This document shows, in pieces, positions 1 through 11,235 of a stretch of DNA of 64,000 nt. The notes beneath the pieces were generated by a model. The model was not told the origin of the DNA. It ran no database searches and was given only the letters and a program-made list of their open reading frames with translations. The stretch is taken from the NCBI RefSeq assembly GCF_910592395.1, contig NC_088311.1, positions 1,986,501 through 2,050,500 of the forward strand, written 5' to 3'. Position 1 is the stretch's first letter, and each line of letters opens with the position of its first letter. This DNA is from Lineus longissimus. Its lineage: Eukaryota; Nemertea; Pilidiophora; Heteronemertea; Lineidae. Position numbers and translations under genes: made by a program.

Positions 1-500
1 AATGTGTTGAGGACATTTGTGGTTCTTCAGTTGAGCGCATCCAGATTGCAGAACAGTTTCAGTCTGCTCTTGTGGCGGTTACGCTCGCCATGTTTGGGCG
101 TGGGTCGCCACAGGAGATGGCTATGATATGTATTCCATTGAGAAAGGACATGGACAAGTTGGTGAAGAATAAACAATATAGCGGACCATGTGAACCTATA
201 GTTGAAGTTAAAGCGCCACCAAAACCTGCTAAAAAGAAAGACAAAACTCCTAGAAATGCACTGCCTGTTCTTGATCCAAAAACAGTTGTGATTTCAAGTA
301 CTCGAAAACTCATCGGTTTCCTAACTGATGGGAAGTTTTCATTGGCACGGGGTTCAGGGCTTGGGCAGGGGTTCTGTGCAGTTCAGGGGCTCCTCCAGCT
401 TGAGGACTTCCATAGAGTCAATGGACAACTCTTGGTTCTTGTCAGGGACACAAATTCAGTGCAGTACAGGTTTGCTAAATTGAGCATTCATAAAACTTGA
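1..500 (+). CDS. POP1: POP1, ribonuclease P/MRP protein subunit, C-terminal exon (partial)
   Basis: The reading frame is open from base 3 to the TGA at 498-500, so the window starts inside the last coding exon. About 165 residues are visible. The end matches the POP1 C-terminus as I know it: a glycine-rich IGFLTDGKFSLARGSGLGQG segment, then GFCAVQGLLQL and the terminal VLVRDTNSVQYRFAKLSI. A short basic linker (KPAKKKDK) precedes it. POP1 is the large scaffold protein of nuclear RNase P and RNase MRP, which process the 5' ends of tRNA precursors and pre-rRNA. The upstream exons lie outside the window. The first AATAAA downstream on this strand is at 1406-1411, so the 3' UTR may be about 0.9 kb. 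Identification rests on remembered family similarity; no rival family fits. Confidence 0.88.
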   Translation, partial: CVEDICGSSVERIQIAEQFQSALVAVTLAMFGRGSPQEMAMICIPLRKDMDKLVKNKQYSGPCEPIVEVKAPPKPAKKKDKTPRNALPVLDPKTVVISSTRKLIGFLTDGKFSLARGSGLGQGFCAVQGLLQLEDFHRVNGQLLVLVRDTNSVQYRFAKLSIHKT

Positions 501-3500
501 AGTAAGTCATTTTGAATGGTCTTTCAGCTTCATTTAGACCCTGAATTTCAAACTGAGAGTTTCCTTAAATCACTGGTAATGAAGTGAGCATTTATATTAT
601 CTGGTGCACTGGCTGTGTACATGTATGCATACATGTAGGTACATGAACATGTCTTGCTGTTGGACATTTACATGTATATGCAGCGTAAGTTTACCTTGTT
701 TTGATGAGAACATATTTTGTTATGAACCAAATCATTGATCTTGTTGGTTATTTTGTCCACCCAATATCCTTCTCGGCATCTATGTTTGACAAGGAAAGCG
801 AGGACTTCAGTCTCGGCCAGTTGGGATCAGATTCATAAAACTGATTCTGGCTCCAGAACTATTCGGTGAGTGACAGACAGTCCAAAGATTGGCGTGGTCA
901 TGAAGACATGTTGCTTTGCACTAATACGGAGGATTCCAATCTGTAAAGAGCCCAGTCAGCATAGGTTCCAGCTCATTGTCCAGGACAGTTAGCAGTAGCA
1001 TTGGCTGAAGTTATAGAGGGTTCTTAGCTCTGTAAAGAGCACAGTCCATGCACTGCAGTGACACTCAGTAATAGAGCTTGTGCACTGATGTCTCTTCTGT
1101 CCGGCCGTCAATGTGGAGTCTAAGAGGTCAATGATCGCATAAAGAAGTGAAAATAACATGACTTGCGTCAACTAGATGCAAATTTATTAACCCTTCAAAA
1201 AGATTTACATACTCGTACATGTACAATATGATCTATACAGAAGTTGAAGAACTTGGTTATGTAAAACACAACACTGACCTGTACACAGAAGCAGTAGAAA
1301 TGGTCACAAGAAGCAACGAAGACCAAAATCACGACAAATATATTTCTGGGTAGAAGAAATGAGACATGATCATTCCAATGTTGATGTGATGAATAATTAT
1401 TTCAGAATAAAACACCTGTCAAAGACAGCATTTTTGTGAGTTTTCTTGTCACCATCTACACAAATGATGATGTATCACCCGACCATTAGTCAAGAGGTAT
1501 TACAATGAACAGCATCAAAATGATATATTTCATCTGCGACACTGGTCTAAGTAGATTAAGTCAGGGTCACCTAACTATACAGAGGCCTTTCTGCTTTTAA
1601 CATATTACGATAATGGGCCAAGAAAACCTTATACATGTAACACCAACAGAGATGTACAATTAATAACATACAATGTAAGCACAAAATAAACGAGAAGCCC
1701 ACCATCATGGTTAAAGGTTCATTTACTTCCTTAAAGTTTACCAGTACACTGTATGATTGAACACAACACAAAACATTGTCCATGGTAACTTAACTCTTTC
1801 AGCAACAGACATGACTTCAGGTGCCGACGACTCTGATCAAATGTAAGTATAATGCCCAATCAGACATTGAGAACAAGACACTTCAAAAGCTGTGTCCTTC
1901 CTTGTTATATACATTCAATAATCGATACAGCTACAGGCACCCAGACTGCTCAAAGAGCTAGCCCCAACTGGTAAATACACAGTACAACACAAATGCATAT
2001 CTTCTACAAGAATTTTATCAAAAATGTTTGCATACAGACAGAAACCATTAACCAATACTGGAGTTATTTGAGAAACGAGCCGCCAATTTCTAATACCTAC
2101 AAGTGGTAATGTGATGACATTTCCACCAACTACATTTTAAAAGTTGTCATTATGTTGTCTAGAAAGTAGAATTCTATTAACTTTCAGTGGGCCCATTACA
2201 TTACATTATCATTACTCATTATATTAGAAGGGAGTTCTTGTAAGATATCCCCATCTGCGGTCCATCCCAGTGAAAGCCAGATATAATCAACAGAACTAAA
2301 ACTGCAAAGTGAAGACCACTGTGTAGAGAGACAAGGCCTACATACAGGCCTACATGAACTAGGGCTACATGTAAGTCAATGAAACATGTTTTAACCTCAG
2401 CTGAATATTTACAGATACATATCTTAAGGTAATGATGATGACTAAAAGAAATTGCTTTACTGTAATCATGAAGTGATTAATACAGCCACTCATAAACAGA
2501 GCTAGGCCTGAGAAATATTTAGATGGGTACTCCTGACAAATTAAGCTCCATGACTGAAACAATAACATTCTTAAAACAGTTTTCCAATAAGCATCGCATC
2601 CATGTAGTCTGTTCCGCTAATCACTTCACTATATGATGTTATGCACCTTCTACATTTTGCCGAAAGGCAAAGAAAAATTTTCCTCACATTTGCTAATCCA
2701 TATCCCAGGAATGTGTGTGTAGAATATCAATCAACTAGTGGAATCAGATCTGGCTTGAAGCCTCTCATTACCAGTCCACCTTTGAGCATTCTCGTAGAAG
2801 CCTTTTAAGCAGTGGTACTGGTGTCATATTCAGAAATATCAAATTGGAATCAGTTAAGTCATTCCCCAAATCATATCTGCAGCCATATAGTAATCAGTTT
2901 TTGCCTTTACCCACTTGTTAACACAATGAATAATAACAATGAGTTATTCAAGGCAGTGTTACATTCGCCAAGAATATTGTTACAAGTAACAAATTAAGGT
3001 AATGACACCAGACAAGCTTACAGTACATGTGCCTTGACCATCACATGGAAAAGTTTGAATGATACTCAATGATTTTTAAGTCTTCAATCCATTTACCACT
3101 TCCTAACTGGCAATGACACTTTTGATCCCACAACCACCCGATCCTGTCCAAATAATGCGCTGGCATCACTGGACGAGGAATTTGACAAATGCAGTTGTAA
3201 CTAAAACCATTGACCAAACTTCTCTAAATGGATGGTCATCGTAGCAAAGCTGGTCCTTAGATAAGTTACCACAGCTGGAACTAAATGCAGTCCTAAAACA
3301 GACAAAATTTGGTTCCATCTTTCTTGCTACCAAATGACGATATATGACATCAAGTTTCAAACTGGAACCCCATTCTTCCTATAAATGAGATCAAAACATC
3401 AATACCAGTTTACAAAAGGAGTTCATCAGGACACAGTAACGTACTTCAGCAAATCTCAAAAAATCATTTCCATACAACATATCCTTGTCAATTGTACACG

Positions 3501-3707
3501 AGATGTAATGGGATTCACGACTCAACCATATGTGAAATGGACATGGACACGATATACGGACACGAGATATGCACCAGCCGAAACTCGCTGGTGATAGGAA
3601 TTTGGTGAGGGAATTCAAACGTTGTCGATACAATTGAAACTTCAAGAAAACTTGGTTTGTACAGTTTATTGTATATTCCTTGTAGATGAAAGTGAGATTT
3701 CCTAGAA
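501..3707. other. Tail-to-tail intergenic region and 3' UTRs of POP1 and LYPLA
   Basis: No coding exon could be supported here. On the + strand the first AATAAA is at 1406-1411. On the - strand AATAAA complements lie at 3665-3670, only 38 nt past the thioesterase stop, and at 1183-1188. The DNA is AT-rich with several TACATGTA-type palindromes, for example near 620-680 and 1215. Short open frames are small, uneven and lack a splice-consistent context. Confidence 0.5.
3665..3670 (-). terminator. Candidate polyadenylation signal for LYPLA
   Basis: TTTATT on the + strand is AATAAA on the - strand, 38 nt downstream of the thioesterase stop. A second copy at 1183-1188 would give a much longer 3' UTR overlapping the likely POP1 3' end. 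Confidence 0.4.
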
Positions 3708-6700
3708 TTAAACTGGTGGAAGACGCTTGGATATGAACGTCGCAACATCCATCACTTCCTGCAATGATATGAAAATGAAAAATACTCAATGGTTTTTACA
3801 AAACACAGTCAGCCAATGGCAGATTTGGAGGGACATTTTAACCTTGATTGGAAAAGGGGATGTTATTAGTTGCAGAAACTCCATCCAATTTAGCTATGTT
3901 TCCTGGTTGTACAAGAGATGATTACTCAGCTTTCACAAATCAGACATGCAAAAACACGACGATAAAACAGCCAGCTGCAACTGTATTCAGAACAGATTTG
4001 GTTGGCATAGAAAAGAGAATCTTACCTGTGGATTCGATGAATGACCAAGATTTGAATATGTTTTGAATTCATGATTGGGGCACACCTCACCAACTACTTT
4101 AGCCGTCATTTTACCAAATTCATAAGGTACCACTGGGTCGGAATTCCCATGCGCTTGAAATATATGTACATCAGATTTGGATCCTCCAATACTCTGGAAA
4201 TATATATAAAATTTTCATTACAACACAACTGTGATACGACACACTGCACTGATCTTTGCCAAGAAAGCAATTCACAGTATAGATCATAACTTGAATCTAA
4301 GGATAAATTGAATGAAAATAGCAATGCTAAGGATTTAGAATAGTAATGAAATAATTCAATTCAAGAGATACTCAGCTCCGTCTTTGCTGCAATATGCACA
4401 GTTTTATGGTGTAACCTGGATGATCAACTGTGTTCAGGTGCCAAGCATCAAACATACTACATTCCCTCATGTGACTATCACAACACAAACGACTCACCTC
4501 CAATACTTTTTTATGTGAAGGCAACCAAGAACTGAGTGCTATAATGCCACCAATTTTTCTTCCTGACATTAGTCCTGCGTGGAGGGCAACTGCACCGCCC
4601 TGTGAAAAACCTCCTATGCAAATACGATCGAGCTTAATAGAATGTTTCTGTTCTTCCTCATCTATCATAGATAGTACTGCAAGGAAAAGAAGAATAGATT
4701 TTGGAGTTTTGAAGAGTTATCCGGTGGCCAGTATGAATTTTTGCAGCAGTCTTTAAGCGGCACCAAAATCCTGGCTCTCCCAAAACCATTTCTGAAAGAC
4801 CAGTTCAGAATAAAACCTGTTTGATCACGGATTCACTGGGTCATGCTTGACTAAACACTTACATTGGTCACTAGCTTTTTTTATACCGGCTTCATCTTCT
4901 TTTCCACCTGGTTCTAAAGTGTACAGATCAAACCTGCAATGAAAATATACTGCTCAATGATCAATGGCTTTTGGTTGATTGATTGAGCAGACGATAATGT
5001 TATTCCTGCTGTCCCCAACAATATACTGAGTGATGAAATTAACCCATCAAGGCACACAAAGCAAGAACACTATGAAGTTTCCATATCATAAAGGAAAAGT
5101 CTCACAGTATGAACTTACCAAGATGGCATTCTAAAATTTCCATTTAATGTCACTGGCATCGTGTTACTGAAATAGAGAAAGGGAATTATAAACTGTTGAC
5201 GCTGAGTGGTGGCAGCAATGCACTGGAATGACAACACCACTTCATGGATAGCTCTCCATTAGCAAACTCTTATATAAATGATACCATTTATGTTAGGTCA
5301 ACGTTTGTCTCACATTGACATCTACAGTTTCTCATATTTTTCAACAAAAAAACCCTAATTAGGACAGAACTACCATTGAAGTTGCCAATTTCCTGTACTG
5401 AAGAGCACAAATGACACTGAGACTCTGTAATTTACCAACACAAGCCATGCCTAACAACAGACATTCAGCATATTCTATCCATTTTCTATGAATAGAATCA
5501 GAATATCATCGAAAATCAACAACTTACGCATTGGGAAATATATATTTTATATGGTCTTGCTTGATGGATCGGAAACCTTCACACCAGCCATGTCTGAAAT
5601 GACAACAAGCTATCTATGATACAGGAGTTGTGTATAAAAGCTCAGTGGTTGGCATTCTATCCTTTTATCAATCATGTTGGCTGCTGCTGGTTGCTCAAGC
5701 TCAGGTGTCACAGAGATTTGAAGAGATACCTACCCAGTGTCACCAAGGCCATGTAGGAATATCACCTGAAAATACACAAAGTACAGAAAGTTCAGTGTCA
5801 TGGGTTTGGGACCACAACTCCATGACCGATATCTGCCACCGAAGAACTGACAACTTTTCGCAATGTCAAATGTCAAATGTTAGATCATTTCATAAGTTAC
5901 GCATAGAATACAAGGAAACTTGTAGCTTGGTGAAGACATGTCATGTTGTCAGTCTCTGTTAACGACATGTTATCACCGAGATATTGGTTGCATGGCAATT
6001 CAAGAAGGAAACCGAAATGTCTTTACTGAAACTGGTAAACATGTATTGGCAGGTTACAAAAATAAGATTCAGATATCCGCAGGGTCTTGATCTTGTAATT
6101 ATTACCATGGCAACGTATCGGATCATTATAAGGCTGCAGCATATTCAAACGGCAGTTGCATGTTGTACAATCTATCTTTTAGATGGAACAAGACTGGGCC
6201 TTTATTGTCACTGTAGACGACAAATACCATGGGATCATGCAAAGCTCTAGAAGCATCAGAAACTGATTGCTCTAGACCAGTATTATACTGGGAGTATTAC
6301 CAGGTAGACTTACAGGACTGATTCAACGGCGGCCACCTTAGTGTAACATTGCTCTAGAGTTAGGTTTTTTGGTGTAGTGAAGCTAGATACCACCCACAAG
6401 TTGAGCAAGCAAGTCTGGTTCACAATGGTTCACCAGGGCAACGCAAAGCGAGGCTATCCCCACTGAATGAGCACTGAACAAGCAACGGTAAACCTATTCA
6501 TGGCACAGGTCCAAGTATAGACCATGACACCATCAATGATGATGATGATATCTCTACTAAACTCGTTCAGTGGGATAATGATAATAAGCCTGCTCAAGGG
6601 AACATAAAATGACCACTCCTCTCCAATGAAACATTCAAGACATGATAATCAGACATAACCTGATGATTTTTCGGAGGAGATAACTGGAGTTAATGGCTCA

Positions 6701-8388
6701 AGGAAACTAAGCCTCCAATATTGGTCCCTAATCACCAATTAGCAATTCCTCCCATTATCGGTTGCACATTGAATGACTAAAATGGGATGGGATAGATATT
6801 GGTATCCATGAAGCCCCAAACAAACAGTGATTTCAAAGAACTACACTTCTTGTAAAAAATTATAAGGGTTGGCACAATATTGTGATTATGTGTCGAATGA
6901 TGATCTGAACATCCTTGGGCAAATAACTTTGCATTGCTTGCCATGTTCTCTGAATGCAGTAACACCTTCTTACTACATTGCATGTACTACATACCCTAGA
7001 ACTGTCCTCTCATGTTACTCAAGTGCAGGGATTTGAATACACCTAGGGTTGAGGAATATAGCAGCCTGTATCAGTTGATGTTACATAACACTCCAACATG
7101 TCCAAGTAGCTGCTGACTACTGATCGAACAACACTAATTAAAAGATCTACTGACGTCCCTGGCTATGTGAGGTATAAATTGGTTTTATCAGTTTCCCAGT
7201 CAGTCAATAATATTGGCAAATGTTGTTTATCAGAAAAATCATGACATAATACTAAGTACGGTGTGATTATTCAACCTCCAGTCATTGTCAGAACATTGTT
7301 ATTGATTGACGACGTGCTATTTTTCGCACGCATGACAGGTGTGACATGATATATTGCCATGATCTAGTGTGATACTGTAAGCCAGGACATTTTTGCAAGC
7401 ATTTTCTTTTCAAGATTTTTCTAAAATCGATCTGTCAGTGTCAGTGCTGAGCTTTGGCAGCGTGTGGATACCGTTAACAGTATAACACATTCAATCAAAT
7501 ACATCTGATCACAATCACAATGAATCATCACAAAATGGTGTTGATCGTTTGATGACCAGCGTATGCCAATATATATTTTTTTAACACAGGCATTGGTGAA
7601 TGATATTCCGTGAATGAATCTTACATGTATGAGCAGTATTGACAATGTGTTGATAAGGCTCCGTGATCACAACACCCTGAGCTACATGTTCCCCATAATG
7701 CCTCTTCAATTAGAATGAACCACTTTGATAGAGTTCGTAGGCCTTCTGACATGTTCTGAGTGTGGGCATTTGTTTTGTTTGGGCTTTGGTTCATCATTGT
7801 CGAAAAGATCAATTATGAACTCATGGACAGAAACAACTCATTGGCATTGGCAGACTTAACCTGGTCATTTGAAACTATTTATTAAAAGTAAATAAATACA
7901 TGTACCAACTTTCTCACATTTCCTTGACCATGGCTTAACAGCCGTCAGGACGGCTCAACTCAACTACAGAATCACTGACTGACAACAGTCTTCATCACAT
8001 TGTTGTTGACATATTCCAACCAAAATCTAGGGAAAAAGGCACCACAACAACGTCAACTCGTCAACTGAACTTAGGAACTGTACGCTGCTAAAACGTGACC
8101 CCTCCTGACCTTGAGAGTGAGACATTTGCCAGGGATTCTGCAATCAGGCCACCATCACTGTTAAATGGTGTCTCTGATGATGATGATGAACTACAATGTA
8201 CTGAACTGTCAAACTGTGCTGTAGTACTGCCACTGGCACTGGTGTACAAATGGACAAGTAACGTGCATCATACACTACAGGATGCAGGGAGTGTAAGGCA
8301 ACAAAAATGGACTCACCGTGGCAGTGTGTTTGCCTTTTGGTTCGATTATCGGTGCATTCGCCATTGGTGCGGAAGAGCTATGACCCAT
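3708..8388 (-). CDS. LYPLA1/2: Acyl-protein thioesterase (lysophospholipase LYPLA1/LYPLA2 type)
   Basis: Eight coding exons on the - strand: 8317-8388, 5734-5765, 5528-5593, 5119-5166, 4863-4933, 4498-4676, 4026-4193, 3708-3758. They join in phase to 228 residues, against about 230 in human LYPLA1. This is an alpha/beta hydrolase that removes palmitate from S-acylated proteins and hydrolyses lysophospholipids in the cytosol. Visible marks are the N-terminal VIFLHGLGDTG strand-loop, the nucleophile elbow GGFSQGGA (Ser near residue 121), the acid in HGNSDPVVP (Asp near 175), the catalytic His in NLGHSSNP (near 207) and a typical ending, FISKRLPPV. The start is the ATG at 8386-8388, where MGHSSSAP aligns with the family's MSAP. 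An in-frame ATG lies further upstream and cannot be excluded. The usual Cys2 palmitoylation site is absent if the inner ATG is used. Confidence 0.92.
5766..8316 (-). other. Intron 1 of LYPLA (2.55 kb)
   Basis: The donor (ACG then GTGAGT) is at the 8317/8316 border and the acceptor (TTTTCAG) just above 5765. I see no exon or RNA gene inside. There is a short GATGAT tract near 6537-6550. Confidence 0.55.
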
Positions 8389-8817
8389 GCAACTCCAAGA
8401 ATAAGAAGATATCAGAAACAAATAGTTCTGCCAATTTCTAGCAATACTATTAGCCGTAATCAGTGTTTTTCTCAACATGAGATATGCTTTCTTCCTAAAA
8501 TTTATTGCTTCCTGTACGACACGCACCTGCGCAGTGGGTACCCGGTCGTTTTTTCTCTTCGCCCCCAGTCGTTTCGCTCCAAATCGAAGTGGTTTCGCTC
8601 CCTGGGACTTTCTGTTGGGATTGAGAAACAATGAATTAAGATTTGTTGAAATTCATAGATAAACTCCACATGTACAAATATATTCACTGCATTTGCGGGA
8701 AAGTACAAGTGTCAAAGTGAGAAATCGCGAAATGTGTAATCATTATTTTCTGCCACAAGATTTTCTACTTCCCTCAATCCCTAAAAGGGAGGAACTGAGA
8801 AGACCGTCGTTAGTTCT

Positions 8818-8928
8818 GAACTACGCCATCGCCATCTTCAGGGCAAGGTAGGAACTGAAAATACCGTGATAATACCGTTTGGTCTTTTCAGTTCCTACCT
8901 TGCCCTGAAGATGGCGATGACGTAGTTC
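8818..8928. repeat. Palindromic MITE hairpin, copy 1
   Basis: GAACTACGCCATCGCC near 8818 reappears as its reverse complement ending at 8928. The arms are about 43 bp and pair almost perfectly, with a central AT-rich loop. Copies of the same core are at 9647-9755 and inside 31141-31424. The internal words CTTCAGGGCAAG and CTTGCCCTGAAG are shared by all copies. Confidence 0.85.
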
Positions 8929-8945
8929 CTTCGGAAAGTCATCTA

Positions 8946-9636
8946 GGTCTCACTAGCAAGTGGTGATCAGGTGGAAAAAACTAGTTCTTCAACCTCGAGT
9001 GATTACCATGGATACAGATGGCCCTACTCTATCCGAATTGCTACTTGTTCAAATGTAAATGTCCGATGTTTTTTGTGAAGGGGTAGCTCTGACGATTATT
9101 TGAGGAAAATACCAGTTTCCTCTGTGCACTTACGCGGTGAGGGTGAGCAGGTCCCGCATGGTATTTATATCTCAAGAGGATGTTGACATCGACAGGTTCC
9201 TGTGAGATTGCACATATTCTCAAGGTAAAATTTCGAGGGCAAAAGCCGCAACGACAGCCTATTTTTATATAAAAGATTGAAATGGTCGTCAGTTGGCTTT
9301 CTCAAGGTGATGAATAGATGTGTGTGAATTTTTTTTCGTCATCCTTGTTAATCTTGAAGAAATAAGGCATAGAGGTGAGATTTTTTAAATTTGCGTTAAC
9401 ATACAGGGTATCTCATGCATTGTGCTGCATCAGTCTATGCATGACTGTATGTTTAGACGACGTTGAAACTTGGCCAGATGTATTCTGCAAGAGACAAGCT
9501 ATTCAGAAATGTATAGGTTTGTGTGAGAGTAAGGTACTGCCAAGTCTACAGCCGCTGGAACAGGGGTATGCATGAAATGACGGCGCGTCATTTTTGGAAG
9601 CAGGTAGGCCTGGCCTCCACACCGGCCAGTGAGACC
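8946..9636. mobile_element. 0.69 kb inverted-repeat element, copy 1
   Basis: The ends are GGTCTCACTAGC and, inverted, AGTGAGACC. A near-identical element with the same ends and almost the same length (691 against 692 bp) lies at 22004-22695, so this is a mobile family. It encodes no recognisable transposase and is probably a non-autonomous DNA transposon. No clear target-site duplication is seen. A 66-codon frame from 9375 starts with GTG. It differs from its copy at four residues with few silent changes, so it shows no sign of protein-level selection. Confidence 0.75.
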
Positions 9637-9646
9637 TTAAAGTTTT

Positions 9647-9842
9647 GAACTACGCCATCGCCATCTTCAGGGCAAGTTTGAAACAAAAGACCAAACAGTA
9701 TTTTCACGGTATTTTCAGTTTCTACTTTGCCCTGAAGATGGCGATGGCGTAGTTCTTTCATGAAGGCCATGAGACTCCGATAACCAGCTCAAAGAGGGGG
9801 GATTTGGGCAACGCAGATCTGGTTCGGCGCTGAAGGCGTTAA
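9647..9842. repeat. Palindromic MITE, copy 2 (left outer arm missing)
   Basis: The core hairpin spans 9647-9755. The outer right arm continues to GGTTCGGCGCTGAAGGCGTTAA near 9842 and matches the right arm of the copy at 31141-31424. The left outer arm is absent: the hairpin abuts the right end of the 0.69 kb element 11 bp away. Confidence 0.75.
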
Positions 9843-11235
9843 AGCGGAAGTCTGTTGTTAAAGGGAAATTTGTCGATATTTACACCGATTGTGGTACTCT
9901 GCCAAATGGGAATAAAGGGGGATATGGTGATATTTGAATCCTAGAGGGCGCCACCGTCACTTTCTAGGGTTAAAGGGAAATCTCTCGCTATTTCAATCTT
10001 AGCTTCAACCGTCATTGGATTGCCCCACCTGGAAAAAAATGGCATGTGGGTATGGGGGTATGTGGGTATGTGGTATGTGGTATATGGTTTTAGATACTGC
10101 CGACGGTCACAGCCAGGCCGAATCAGTCCTGGCTGCTCGCACTGTGTTGACAGCATGGTGAGAAACAACTGGGGGCGAAAAGGTCAGGGAGCGAAACAAC
10201 CGCAATTCCTTGGATAATGCCCCCTAGAATAATAAAAAGATTATACTTTCAACCTGGTCTTTATCTTCAAATGTGACGTAAATGTATTTTCTCTCAATGT
10301 GTATTTAGGTAGATAGTAAATAACTCACTTAAAATGATAAAATCGATTGCTTTAATAAAGTTGGATGTGTTAGTGTTGTAAACGACTCTTAAGTCGAAAA
10401 ATGGCGTGTTCACGCCACGTCAAGAAAAGTGCTCCAAATTCCCTTCAAATGCGACTTATTTGGGCGTCAAAACTTAGTTGATTGTATGTCTGGACGTGCA
10501 TTTATATAAAGGGTATCTTTTAGATTTCACGTAACTTGTAAGTGATGAAAACATGACTCGTAGCGCAACTTCTGTTGATGGAAGTTCATGACGTTTGCTA
10601 AAACTTTGTCAGTGTAGCCTAGCCGTAGGCCTAGGCCATAGGCCTATGTCATGTATGTGTGCATGTGTGTTCTAGCTATAGCCTAGGCTAGGCCTAGTCT
10701 TGTCCTAAGATGTTGAGAAATCTTGAAAATCGCTCTCAAATTCATAATTTCTGATGGTTTTAAAGAAACCTACCTCGTGAATAGATTTATTATCTCCATG
10801 AACTGTCTTCTTGTGATAACACCTGACTGATTGGAATGAAACGTTGTTGTTAAATGCTGGTGTCATGATTGGATTTCTTAGTTGAGTCTTACACTGGGTC
10901 AAGTCTCTGTCCGACTACTCTTCGGCCCTGGGGGCGAGGCCATCAAGCTAGCTGAATGCCGTGACGATTGACAAGGCTGAGAGGTCGATCATTCAAGATT
11001 ATGTTCTGCATCATTCTGGTTAATCTTTGATAGAGGATTCCGTGTTTGAGCTGCTGATTTAATGAACATGTGGTCCACTCCAAGCTCAAAAAGACACTTG
11101 ATTCGTCTTGTATTTGAAGACACTCTTCCTCTCTATATCCTTGCTTATTCTCTATTTCAGATTGCTGACAGGGCCAGGGGTGGTTGATTATATCTTCTTC
11201 AATATTGATTGAAAATATGGAATAGATCTGTCAAA

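Larger units (their letters stand above)
8389..11235. other. Head-to-head intergenic region between LYPLA (-) and the SLC17-like gene (+), repeat-rich
   Basis: It holds the 5' flanks of two divergent genes plus the palindromic elements and the 0.69 kb inverted-repeat element listed separately. Around 8550-8610 and 10165-10205 lie related GGGAGCGAAAC / GGGGGCGAA(A) motifs in opposite orientation, which look like a dispersed low-complexity family. Around 10615-10705 there is a cluster of TAGGCCTA / CTAGGC palindromic words. No coding exon is supported. Confidence 0.5.

Noticed and set aside
8095-8634. 179-codon + strand frame over the LYPLA first exon
   Set aside because: The opposite strand carries the phase-consistent LYPLA exon with start and donor. 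This frame has no splice context or family similarity.
9375-9575. 66-codon frame repeated at 22438-22638, possible small conserved protein
   Set aside because: It starts with GTG in both copies, lies inside a mobile element, and the two copies differ about as much at non-silent as at silent positions. Nothing suggests translation.
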